Assembly (NCBI RefSeq): GCF_000315625.1
Contig: NW_005434397.1
Span: forward strand, 1 to 35,237
Length of the DNA stretch: 35,237 bases
Direction of reading: 5' to 3'
Origin: Guillardia theta CCMP2712
Lineage: Eukaryota > Cryptophyceae > Pyrenomonadales > Geminigeraceae
The notes beneath the pieces are model-generated. The model did not search any database and was not told where the DNA came from. It was given only the letters and a program-made list of their open reading frames with translations. Positions 8,484-17,800 of the stretch are shown piece after piece. Positions within the stretch are counted from its first letter, which is position 1. Each line of letters opens with the position of its first letter. A program made the position numbers and the translations under genes.

Positions 8484-8657
8484 ATGTCCACCCACGGAAC
8501 CCAGACCCCTGCTCAGGTTGGCTACACCACCCCTCCATCCTCTCCCCGCACGCAGCCGGTGTGCCCCAACGCGCCGCAGCGCCCAGTGAGGTACATGCTC
8601 CCCAACTTGGTTGGAGCCATGCATCAGACCGCGGCGCAGCACAACCAGCAGGCGTAG
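8484..8657 (+). CDS. Small proline-rich protein, 57 residues
   Basis: An ATG 30 bases behind a strong TATA box opens a 57-residue frame: MSTHGTQTPAQVGYTTPPSS at the start, further prolines, then a short hydrophobic stretch (YMLPNLVGAMH) and a Gln/Asn-rich end. The frame is also open upstream to 8334, but only through a start that lies before the TATA box. No family is recognised. Low-complexity Pro/Thr/Gln composition suggests an unstructured peptide, perhaps a minor virion or regulatory protein. The promoter position is the main argument that it is expressed. Confidence 0.55.
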   Translation: MSTHGTQTPAQVGYTTPPSSPRTQPVCPNAPQRPVRYMLPNLVGAMHQTAAQHNQQA

Positions 8658-8690
8658 TGGTAGGAAGGTATGACCTGTACTTGGCATGAG

Positions 8691-8699
8691 TAAAAAAAG
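8691..8699 (+). promoter_or_regulatory. Possible AT-rich promoter element before the helical gene
   Basis: TAAAAAAAG lies 49 bases before the ATG at 8748, farther than the other TATA-like elements here, so it is a weak call. Confidence 0.25.
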
Positions 8700-8747
8700 A
8701 CTCGAAGAGAACCATTCGCAGCTTTGCATCCCCCCTTGCCAAGCCCC

Positions 8748-9692
8748 ATGTCGTGTGAGCCTGCCACCGCACCCCTCCCCGTCTCGCTCCTGCATGTGCA
8801 GAGAGTGGTAGACCCGGAGAATTACGGCACGCTGGAGATGCTGATGAAGCAGATCCATCACCTCCTCTCGCAGCGCAGGGACAACACCGATGATTTCGCA
8901 CAGCGCGTCGCCTTCTACGGGTTCGGGGATGATGCGTTCCGTGTGTCCTTTTACCGGTTGCTGCAGACCTGCTTCTTCCCCGAGTGGCACTGGTCGTCGG
9001 AGACGGGGCAGGACCGATGGGAGATGCTCGTGAGCTTCAAGGGTAAGATGCAGATCCCCGTGAGCATGGTGGAGCGCCTCTGTGCGCTCTGCCGGAATGA
9101 CATCACCTGCGATGCCTTTGAGAAGGGGGTGACGGACTCCCTCGTCACCTTTGTGCAGCGCATAGACAGGGGCAAGCGGCAGATAGGGTGGATGCGGAAC
9201 CGCCTCAGGGTGGCCTGCATGAAGCACTACGAGAAGATGCTGCAGCGCGAGCAGATGGAGAGGGTGCAGCAGGAGACGGGCATGCAGTTCACAAGCGGTA
9301 ACATGCTTCATTGCTTCCACGAGTGGAGAAACAGCATGATCGAGATACGCAACCACCAGGAGGCCATCCGAAACCTGCTCCTGAGGCAGGATGCGGCGAG
9401 GGACAGCTTCCACGAGCTCCTCATCGCCGTGGAGAACCAGAATCGGATCTTGAGGGGCCAGTTGCATCTCCTCACCGCCATACGGGAGAGGAATCAGGGT
9501 GCGTTGGAGAATGACCTCGAGGAGAGCTATCTGAACATCGTGCAGGATGCCACCAGCGTCATGCAATATGTCACCACCCGGCAGAATTACAACTTTGACA
9601 TCCCAATCGCCATGCAGCCCAAGGCCCTGCCACCCATCATGGAGGTGGAGATGAGCGACATCCCGCCGGAAGAGGTCATTGTCGTCACCTAG
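8748..9692 (+). CDS. Unrecognised helical, coiled-coil-prone protein
   Basis: 314 residues from the ATG at 8748 (MSCEPATAPLP). The frame can be extended to 8724 only through a TTG codon, which is unlikely in a eukaryotic system. The protein is mostly charged and helical: residues about 140-260 are rich in Arg, Glu and Gln with heptad-like spacing (MLQREQMERVQQETG; LLLRQDAARDSFHELL), suggesting a coiled coil. Single tryptophans and cysteines occur before that (FFPEWHW; LCALCRND). The C-terminus is acidic (EMSDIPPEEVIVVT). No signal peptide, membrane segment or catalytic motif is seen. Its stop codon overlaps that of the convergent next gene in the palindrome CTAG. A structural or scaffolding role would fit but is a guess. 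Confidence 0.8.
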   Translation: MSCEPATAPLPVSLLHVQRVVDPENYGTLEMLMKQIHHLLSQRRDNTDDFAQRVAFYGFGDDAFRVSFYRLLQTCFFPEWHWSSETGQDRWEMLVSFKGKMQIPVSMVERLCALCRNDITCDAFEKGVTDSLVTFVQRIDRGKRQIGWMRNRLRVACMKHYEKMLQREQMERVQQETGMQFTSGNMLHCFHEWRNSMIEIRNHQEAIRNLLLRQDAARDSFHELLIAVENQNRILRGQLHLLTAIRERNQGALENDLEESYLNIVQDATSVMQYVTTRQNYNFDIPIAMQPKALPPIMEVEMSDIPPEEVIVVT

Positions 9693-10138
9693 CCTCCGCG
9701 TGGTATCTGCAGCATGCGCTTGAATGCGGCGTAGGTGCTCGGGGAGACGTTGGAGAGGGCCTGCAGGAACGGCTCCTGCGGGTGTATCGGGAGGGTGTCC
9801 TGGTATGTATCGAAGAAGAGCATCGCGTGACCTGTCCAACCTTCACCCGAGAACCAGTGGTTTATGCTGCCCAGCAGGATCTCAAAGAGGTTGCAAAGCG
9901 ACAGCTCGAAAAGGCCCTGCAGCTGCGCCCTATCTATCGAATACACCTCGTAATCCACAAGGGTGAGTTCCTTCTGCCCGTAGACCAGGTTGTTCTCCCC
10001 GACTGCCCCTATGACCTTCCCCTCCCTCTGCAGGTGTATCACACTGTGCAACAGGCTCATGCTGCAGCTGACAAAGTGTGGAACCCCGTAAGGGCACGAG
10101 TCAAAGGCGGACAGAGGAGAGGTAGGGTAATGATCCAT
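9689..10138 (-). CDS. Unrecognised 149-residue protein
   Basis: 149 residues from the first ATG in frame. Features: HFVSCSMSLLHSVIHLQ, a possible beta-hairpin region ENNLVYGQKELTLVDYEVYS, and a central hydrophobic segment LFELSLCNLFEILLGSI. The middle (DYEVYSID) superficially recalls kinase-like or nucleotidyltransferase-like viral folds, but I see no complete motif and assign no family. It ends tail-to-tail with the helical gene, sharing a CTAG, and starts 45 bases from the end of the next minus-strand gene. An AT-rich element at 10171-10180 sits at the usual promoter distance. Confidence 0.75.
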   Translation of the reverse strand: MDHYPTSPLSAFDSCPYGVPHFVSCSMSLLHSVIHLQREGKVIGAVGENNLVYGQKELTLVDYEVYSIDRAQLQGLFELSLCNLFEILLGSINHWFSGEGWTGHAMLFFDTYQDTLPIHPQEPFLQALSNVSPSTYAAFKRMLQIPRGG

Positions 10139-10145
10139 ACCGTTG

Positions 10146-10151
10146 TTTATT
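10146..10151 (-). terminator. AATAAA signal of the gene at 10184-11329
   Basis: On the minus strand AATAAA lies 33 bases behind the stop codon of the 381-residue gene, in the leader of the following minus-strand gene, between its TATA-like element and its ATG. Confidence 0.45.
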
Positions 10152-10170
10152 CGAAAACAAGGCTTTGGAA

Positions 10171-10180
10171 TTAAATAAAA
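10171..10180 (-). promoter_or_regulatory. TATA-like element of the 149-residue gene
   Basis: Minus-strand TTTTATTTAA lies 33-42 bases before the ATG at 10138, in a 45-base gap, four bases beyond the stop of the upstream gene. Confidence 0.4.
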
Positions 10181-10183
10181 CGC

Positions 10184-11329
10184 CTAGCGCATGCAGAGAT
10201 CACACTTCTTGTTGTCAACACAGAGGATGCAGACGTTGCCATTGTTCGCCATGAGGTACTCTGCGGTGTGCAAAAAGGTCAGGTGCCTGAACAAGAAGGC
10301 GCTGATGCGGTCGCAGTCAAATGCCGCTCCTTGCACGCGGCTGGCAATCTGCTTGCTGAAGGTCTCCTTGGATCTTTCCAAGACCTCAAGCGACCAGGAC
10401 CTGTGAGAGCGGGCGTTGTTGAACTGCTGCTTGTTGGGGAGGTAGTTCACAAAGGGGAAGCCGTGCGTCCAGGAGAGATACGTGACGATCGCAATCTTGA
10501 TCGAGAGCGGGTAGGCATCGCTTGCGGCGATGCGCATCAGCTCCTTGGTCACTCCGTCGCCGTGGCACTTGCAGCGGCCGAGATGCTGCCAGAACCCAAC
10601 CTCGCTCTCGCCCCTCAGGAACGCGCGCTGCAGATCACAGACCATCGGGAAGTAGACCTCCTGGTCCATGTACAGATACCGATTGTAGCGCTCCTCGACA
10701 ACCTTGTAGCCGAGATCGAAGAGGTAGTCGGCAAACGCCTTGGCGTAGACCCTCTGCACCCCGTTCTTGCATCGGGAGCTCAGCATCGTGAAAAAGTACT
10801 GCACGATGAACTTGCGGTAGTTCAGCCTGTCGTTCTGCAGGATGTCCCAGTACCGCAACCAGACAGAGGGCGGGTAGTTGCTCACCCCGACGTCGCTGAA
10901 GTGATGCGTGCGGCTGTCGTGATGCAGAAAGGCGATGATGCTGAAGGCCTGAACGATGTTGATGATGTTCTTGCTCGTCGTGGGGTTGCCCAGGAGCTGC
11001 TGTAGCTTCGACACGCGCTGCTCGTAATCCGCACGCAGGTGCTGATATATCGAGACAACAAAGTGGTCGAAGTGGAACTGCGAGACCCTGAACGAGGAGG
11101 AGTGGTGCGAGATCCGCAGCTCGTCCTGTGCGATGTTGCCACTGAGCAGGTCTTCATCCTGCTTCATCGCCCGCTGGATGATGTCCCCGTCTTGCAGCAG
11201 GCCCTCGGTGAGAAGGTTCTGCGTTGCAGAGAGCAGGGCGGGCTGCAGCAGCTCCAGCACAAACGTCCTCTCGTCGGTGAACGGGAGACGGTCGGCATTG
11301 CTCAAAAGGGGTACTCCAGGCATGGACAT
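10184..11329 (-). CDS. Unrecognised 381-residue protein with C-terminal CxxC pair
   Basis: 381 residues starting MSMPGVPLLSNAD; a second Met follows two codons later. The body is a mixed helical protein rich in His, Tyr and Phe (FHFDHFVVSIYQHLRADYEQ; FIVQYFFTMLSSRC), with no membrane segment or signal peptide. A short CKCHGDG stands in the middle. The last residues are CILCVDNKKCDLCMR, giving Cys367, Cys370, Cys376 and Cys379 in a CxxC-x5-CxxC arrangement that could bind one zinc. I do not recognise the family. The start is supported by a TATA-like element (TATAAGA) 35 bases upstream, and the end by an AATAAA 33 bases downstream. It lies in the same direction as the 149-residue gene after it. 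Confidence 0.8.
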   Translation of the reverse strand: MSMPGVPLLSNADRLPFTDERTFVLELLQPALLSATQNLLTEGLLQDGDIIQRAMKQDEDLLSGNIAQDELRISHHSSSFRVSQFHFDHFVVSIYQHLRADYEQRVSKLQQLLGNPTTSKNIINIVQAFSIIAFLHHDSRTHHFSDVGVSNYPPSVWLRYWDILQNDRLNYRKFIVQYFFTMLSSRCKNGVQRVYAKAFADYLFDLGYKVVEERYNRYLYMDQEVYFPMVCDLQRAFLRGESEVGFWQHLGRCKCHGDGVTKELMRIAASDAYPLSIKIAIVTYLSWTHGFPFVNYLPNKQQFNNARSHRSWSLEVLERSKETFSKQIASRVQGAAFDCDRISAFLFRHLTFLHTAEYLMANNGNVCILCVDNKKCDLCMR

Positions 11330-11363
11330 GGCGTAGGTGGGGAGGGGAGGCCCGGGGAGGAGC

Positions 11364-11370
11364 TCTTATA
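11364..11370 (-). promoter_or_regulatory. TATA box (TATAAGA) of the 381-residue gene
   Basis: On the minus strand TATAAGA lies 35 bases before the ATG at 11329, in an otherwise GC-rich leader. The same heptamer precedes the gene at 29806. Confidence 0.5.
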
Positions 11371-11445
11371 GACATTCTTCTTTACTACAGGGGAATTTTT
11401 ACTCAACTTCTTAGCTTCCAAAATGCACTCTGCCAGATATCCGTG

Positions 11446-11453
11446 TATTTAAG
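11446..11453 (+). promoter_or_regulatory. TATA-like element next to the small basic gene
   Basis: TATTTAAG ends two bases before the ATG at 11455 and lies 26 bases before the next in-frame ATG at 11479. The latter spacing fits the window's pattern better and may point to the true start. Confidence 0.35.
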
Positions 11454-11454
11454 C

Positions 11455-11814
11455 ATGGTAAAGCTCGATGAAGCATCAATGCTTCAGTTGACCTCTTTTG
11501 AACCCGAACAATGGGGCGGATCCTTCACAGAACGCAGGAAGGAATACAAACTGGCAGGCAAGAGACTTGCCAGTGAGTACATTGCCAAGGGTGTATCTGC
11601 AACAGTCTTATGCCAAGATATTGGTCACTGCAGGAGTTTCATCAGTACCAACACCGTAGTAAGGAACAGTCAACAGGAGCTCATCTACAAGAAGGTCGGT
11701 AATGTCGATATGACTAAGTTTGAAAAACTCTGTTTCCAGATTGCATTACACACTTCAGCTCTCAAGATTTTGAAGGCTCATATGCTCACTTTGAGGAAGA
11801 AAAAAGTATGTTGA
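11455..11814 (+). CDS. Small basic protein, unrecognised
   Basis: 119 residues from the ATG at 11455 (MVKLDEASMLQL); the frame reaches 11443 only through a GTG. The promoter spacing would also allow the ATG at 11479, giving 111 residues. The protein is basic, with Lys/Arg clusters (FTERRKEYKLAGKRLASEY; LTLRKKKVC) and two probable helical segments, which would suit nucleic-acid binding, but no motif is diagnostic. Base composition is clearly more AT-rich than the neighbouring genes. It runs convergent to the giant gene, with 36 bases between the two stops. Confidence 0.65.
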   Translation: MVKLDEASMLQLTSFEPEQWGGSFTERRKEYKLAGKRLASEYIAKGVSATVLCQDIGHCRSFISTNTVVRNSQQELIYKKVGNVDMTKFEKLCFQIALHTSALKILKAHMLTLRKKKVC

Positions 11815-11850
11815 GGACAGTTCTAATTGGATTCGTCTAGTTGATAAACA

Positions 11851-14800
11851 TCACCAACCCGGTTCCATCCAAAACGCCCTCTGCCTGCTCGGCACCGCGA
11901 CATACACGTAGCTAAACACCTGCCCATTGCTCTCGATCCAATCCCGGAAGGCTGACGGCCAGGGGTAAGCGGTGGAGACGAGGAAGTAGCTCGTTGTCTG
12001 CACGTCCCTTCCTGCGCACAGCGTAGATCCGACCTGTGCCGGCATCAGGAGGTTCTTCACGCCCCACGCGCTGGCCTGAGCCTCGCACAGCGCCTCGTCG
12101 TCGGGGAGATGGAGTATGTCCAGCATCCCGACCGTGGATGTCCTCGTGATGCAATTCTGAGGGAAGTCCCCGAAGCAGATCTGCTGGAAGGCGTCGGTGA
12201 AGACCCAATGGCTGTTGTCCTGTGTCTGGAACACCCTCCCCTGCACCACCAGGTTGTCCAACAGGTCCTTGACCAGAGACCCCACCGCGTGTATCATCAC
12301 GATCTCGATCTCTGTGATCCCCGGGTGATGCAGCGCCAGCACAAGCGATGCCTGCTGATCGGAGGCGGACCAGAGCTCCATCCCCTCGCTGTAGTCTCGC
12401 CACGTGCCGTTGAGCCCCTCCCTCACGCTGGCCGAGAGGTTGCGCTTGTCGAAGGCTTGCAGGGTGTCGTGGCATGCCCCGGTGAATCCCTCCCTCCCCG
12501 CCGTCACAACGCCCGTGTAGGTGTACCTCCGGCTCTCATCGGAGAGCAGCATGGAGAGCCTGATCGCGTCGAAGCCCACAGAGGGCGTCTCGAGGAAGAT
12601 CCAGGCATAGCTCCCTGCCAGCCATTGGAACAGCGCCTCGCAGTGAGCGCCCACAGACCACTTGTCGAGGATCACGGAATCCTGCAGCCAGGGAGAGCCC
12701 AGCCAGCAGGTGGGGATGGCTGCGAGAGAGGGGCAGACAGGGAGGTACCCAGTGACGTTGCTGGCCTGCAGCGAGAGCAGGAATGTCAGTGCCTGCCCGC
12801 GGAGAAGCATGGTCGTTGGTCCGTGGAAGAACAGCTTCAGCGCCCTCACAGGGGTGCCGGGGAAGGAGAAGACGTCCATGGAGAGGTAATCGATGCTGTC
12901 GCTCGTCCATTTCTGCATCACGCTGACGGTGGCGGAGACGGATCGGCTGTAGGAGAAGCGGTGGAAGACTGTCTCGAAGCGTATGTCCGAGACCTGATCC
13001 TGCTTGAGGAACGTCACGGCAATGTAAAACGAACAGTTGAGCGTTGTCTGCCCCCATGCCGTGCAGTTTGGCATATCACCGAGGGCCTGCAGGTCCAGTG
13101 TGAAATTCATATACTCTGCAGGATCACCCGAGAGCTGCATGAAGCTGTAACTGTCGTAGTAGAACGGGAGGGCGGCCTCGAAGAGGTTCTTGGTCCATTC
13201 ATCACAATTGCAGATCTGGCAATCGGGGATGCGATACAGCACGTAATCGGAGGTCCGGCAAGAGCAGTTGATCGAACCGCAGGTGGAATTGACCTGAAGC
13301 AGGCTGGAGGGCAGCAGCGACGGATTCCATCTCAGGCCACGGATGTACTCCATGCAGCACACGTCACACTGAAAGGGGGAGCGGATGGCGTATAACACCG
13401 GGAAGCTCCCCACCTCGTCGTGCTGCACGAGGATCTGCCCCGAGACCCTCTCGTGGAGATGATCGACGGAAACCTTCCGGAAGCTGACGTCGTCAATCCC
13501 AGGCAGCACCACCCCGGCCGCGGGCTCGCAGGAATCAAAGGCGGTGTCGAGGATGTATCCCGCATCGCAGTTGATCTCACACCCGTAGTTGGAAACGCGG
13601 TAGGTCTTGGCGATGCTGTCGCTCGCGCTGCAGTTCAGACATGGAGAATCAGAGAGCCCCTTCTTGAACGATAGCACCGGACAGAGCCTGCAAACCTTGG
13701 TGAGAGCAACGGCATCCTTGGCTATGAGCCCGTACGAGTCGATGCACTGGCACCGATCCCAGGTGTCCGCCGCGCTGGAGTTTGTGCTGGTGTAAAGCCC
13801 GACGGTGACACAGCTCAAACACCCGACGCTTGCCTCCGAGGGCTGGAAGTAACCCACCGGGCAGGGAGAGCAAGGGCTGTTGGAGAGGTAGGGCTTGCTG
13901 TAACCCGGGGGGCAGGCGGCACACTCCACTGCCCTGACATACCCGTATCCAGCCTTGCAGATACAGTTGGAAATGTCCGTGCTTGCAAACGGCGAGTTGG
14001 ATCCTGATGGGCAGGGCCTGCAATCGCCGATAGATGCCGCCCCGAGGGAGGGCTGGTACGTGCCGGCATCGCAGGCGATGCATGCAAAGTTGTTGATCCC
14101 TGGCTTGTAATACCCGGGGAGGCAGGCGGAGCATGTGGCGCCGTTTGGCTCGTGTCCGGCAAGGCACTGGCATGCGGAGATCGACTGCGAGCCCGTCACC
14201 AGGGTTGTCTTCCCCGGCGGGCACTCGTAACACCCGGAGAGGATCATCGTGAGATCCGAGGAGAACTTCCCAATAGGACAGCTGGCACAGGAGGACTGCC
14301 CAGGGTTGATCGAGAAAGTCCCCGTTGTGCAGGTCTTGCAGTATAGCGATGCTAGCTCACCGGCATACTCACCGGCCTTGCAGGCCTCGCAGGGGGTGTT
14401 GAAAGAATCCGCCTTGGAAGTCCCCAGCTTGCACGGCTCGCACACGAGAGAGTCGTTCCCTGTGATGACAGCCCCGTACCCCGCAAGGCACTGGCAGTCG
14501 AGGATCGACGGGTTGGCCAGGGTGTATGCCGTCGAGTGGTTCGGGCAGGAGAGGCAAGATGCAGAGCTGTTCGCCGCATACGTCGGCTGGTAGGTTACAT
14601 AGTCGCAGGGTATGCAGAAGAAACCCCCCGTGGCATCCTGGTAATACCCGGGCTCGCATGCCTGGCACGAGCTCATGTTTGTCTCCGGCGCGTAATATCC
14701 CGCTGCACACGGAGCGCAAGACAGCATGTCGCCATGCCTGTAACTTCCCTGTAGGCATGCCCTGCACACCCACACACCGCCGACGAATGCGACCTCGAAC

Positions 14801-17800
14801 CCATCAGGGCACCTGCACTGCATCACGTCGCTGGACCTGGCATTGCTCACCGCGCCCTCTGGGCAGTTCAGGCAAACCACCTTCAGGGGATCCGAGTAGG
14901 TGTTGTTCGGGCACACATCGCAATGGTACCCGGTGGTGTTGAGGAAAGTCCCATGGTCACACTGCAGACAGCTTGTCGAGCCCTCATAGGAGTAGTATCC
15001 CGAGGCACACCTCAGGCAGGTGGTCTGGGATGCATCCGAGTAGGTCTGCCTAGGGCAGGTGACACAGAACCCGAAGCCATCGCCAGAGACAGACCCGGGG
15101 CTGCAACGCGTGCAGTTTGTCGCCCCGGGATGTGAGTAGAAGCCACCCTTGCACATTCCGCAGGTGGAGAGGCCGTAGCCCCAACCGTAGTATCCTGCCG
15201 AGCAGTTCTCACAAGACAAGATGCTGTCCGATCCGTTGGCAACCGAAAAGGTCCCCGGGGGGCAGAGATCGCAAAAGGTCTGCCCGAGCAAGGGTTGGTA
15301 CCTCCCGTAACCGCAGCCAAGGCAGGCAGACGCCCTTTCGATCGTGTTGTAGTACCCCGCCCCGCAGGGAAGGCAGTGATAGAAGTAAGACTCTGCAAAG
15401 AACCCTGGGAGGCAGTCTCTGCAGAACGTGGATCCAGCGGGGGAGGCAGAGCCCGGGAGGCAAACCCCGCAGACAGACGCGTTGTGGTAGGGGTTGAACT
15501 CACCGTCCGAACAATTCTGGCATGCCGAGGCGGTCCCAGCACCCGTCTGGTCTGAGAACTTACCCGGGTCGCACGCGATGCAGGATGTCCCGGCGAGGGA
15601 ATCTTGGTATCTCCCCGTCCCGCAGGTGAGGCAAGATGTCTTGGCAGGTTCCGGTTGGTATCTCCCTGCCTCGCAGTCGTCGCACACCCCCGATCCTGGC
15701 AGGGAGACGGTCCCCGGAGCGCAGGGGACACACTCCGCCGAGCCCACAGTCGATGCGTAGCCCCCAGGGCACTGCTGGCAGACGGATGAGCCGGCAAAGG
15801 GGGAGTGGTACCCAGCGCTGCAATTCCTGCAGGTCACGCTGCTGTTGGCGCCGATGGCAGCCGAGTAGCTCCCCGCACGGCAGGCGCTGCAGAACGTCTG
15901 GTTCGAGAGCTGCTGGTAGCTCCCTACGGCGCAGTCGTAGCACGCCGTCGAGCGGTTGCTGGAGAACTTCCCAGGCTGGCAGGCAATGCAGTTCAACCTG
16001 GAATCGTCCCCGATCGACCCAGCGGGGCAGAGCTCACACCCGCTCGTGCGGGCAACGTACCCGGGAAGGCAGAAGACACAGGTGCCAGCGACGTCGGCGT
16101 ACGCCAGCAGGCAGCTGCAGTTGGCACTGGAGATCGAGCCAGCCGGTGCAAAGGAGAAGTTCCTGCATGCCCTGCAATCGGACAGTTGCTGCGATGCGTG
16201 ATCCGGGTTGTAGGTGCTGTTCGGGCAAATCACACAGGCCCGGTTCGAGACCTCTGACTTGTACGTACCGGGGAAGCAACCCTTGCACTCATCCCACACG
16301 GGCACGTAAGCAAAACCCTTGACACACTCACAGCCCATGCGATTCCCGGTGCCCGCGGGCGAGATGCTGTTGGATCGGCAATCCAGGCATGTTGCAGAGG
16401 CATTGGCAGCCACGGCCTCGCTGTAGGTGTTGTTGGGGCAGAGGCTGCAGTAGTCCGCGCCGTAGGTGGCCTTGTATGTGCCAATGGGGCATGCGCTGCA
16501 AGCACCGGATCCCCCCGTGTAGCCCGGCACACAGACGCAGCTCGAGACGTACGCGAGGGAGGGCTGGAAGCTCGTGCTGTGCTCCGGGCAGTCGGTACAG
16601 ACCGTCGGGGAAGGAGACGCGAGCACGGTGGAATAGGTACCGTCGCTGCAGAAGGTGCAGGGAAAGTCTCCCTCGGGGATTTTATAAGTGCCCACGGGGC
16701 AGGGCTGGCATGCCGTGCCGTTCCGACCATGGAATCCCTGCATGCAATGACAATCGTACTGGCTACCGGATCCATCCTTACTTGTGCTGTTCTGTGGGCA
16801 TGCCTGGCATACCTTGCTATCACTGGCGAGTGGAACCGGAGAGAAGGTCGCAACAGGGCACAGGTCACAGCGGGTGAGATTATACCCTATGGAGAAGGAA
16901 CCTGGTACACACCCGATGCACTCGAAGGGATACCCAGCGCCCCCGACATGGAACCCAGGTGTGCAGCTGCAATTCCCGATGCTGATTGAACGATTCCCTG
17001 ACACGGCGTGCAGTGGGCATGAGGAGCAATTCAGGACGGATACACTGCCGTAACCCGAGAGATAGGTGTTGGCGGGGCATTCGAGGCAAGGTCCGGTTAG
17101 GCCATCCTTGTAGGTTCCAGGCCAGCATTGCTTGCAAGTAAACGCACCGCCGCTATACACCCTCTCGTATCCCTGGATGCAAAGGCAATCCTCCAAGGCC
17201 ACCGAACCGCCGGGAGAGACAGAGTTTGCAGGGCAAGAGCTGCAGGCGGTGCTCCCAACAGCGCTTCCGAAGGTGTTGCTCGGGCAAGACAGGCAGCTGA
17301 CATTGCCTAGCGATGGCTTGTACCTGCCCAGGGCGCAGGAGGAGCATCCGAAGGTTGATGCCCCGTAGAAAGGTTCAAATCCAGCGTTGCACTCGCACAC
17401 TGCCTGCGAGAGGCTCAGCCTGGTGCTGTTTGCCGTGCAAGAGATGCAATTCGATGAAGAGCTGGAGGCGACAATGAGAGAGTACTGGTTGTTTCCGCAC
17501 GGCTGGCAGTACGTCCTGTTGTAAGAAGAGGTGTAATACCCTGCCGGGCATGCGACGCAGGCATCCCCCACCCTGTAATAACCAGGGATGCACAGGCAGC
17601 CACCGATCGAGCCCGTGCCGTTGGCGGATTGCGAGAATTCCGGGCATTGCAGGCAGGATTCGACAGAGACCTGTGCATACCTGGGCTGGTAGGTGTTGGC
17701 CGGGCATCTGCTGCACTGCAACATGCTCCTCGTCGGTTTGTAGGTGCCGGGGATGCAGGCAGAGCAGTTCTCACTCCGGGGTCCGCTGTATCCAACCTCA

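Noticed and set aside
8724-8747. Extended start of the helical protein
   Set aside because: It begins with TTG; the ATG at 8748 is the first proper start.
8478-9839. Minus-strand frame (453 residues) over the small and helical genes
   Set aside because: It would cover two genes with better starts and promoters, and its His/Leu/Arg-rich translation is typical of an antisense shadow.
12109-13395. Long plus-strand frame (428 residues) opposite the giant gene
   Set aside because: It is antisense to the well-supported giant gene. GC-rich third positions of that gene remove stops on the other strand, and the translation is low-complexity Arg/Gly/Val-rich.
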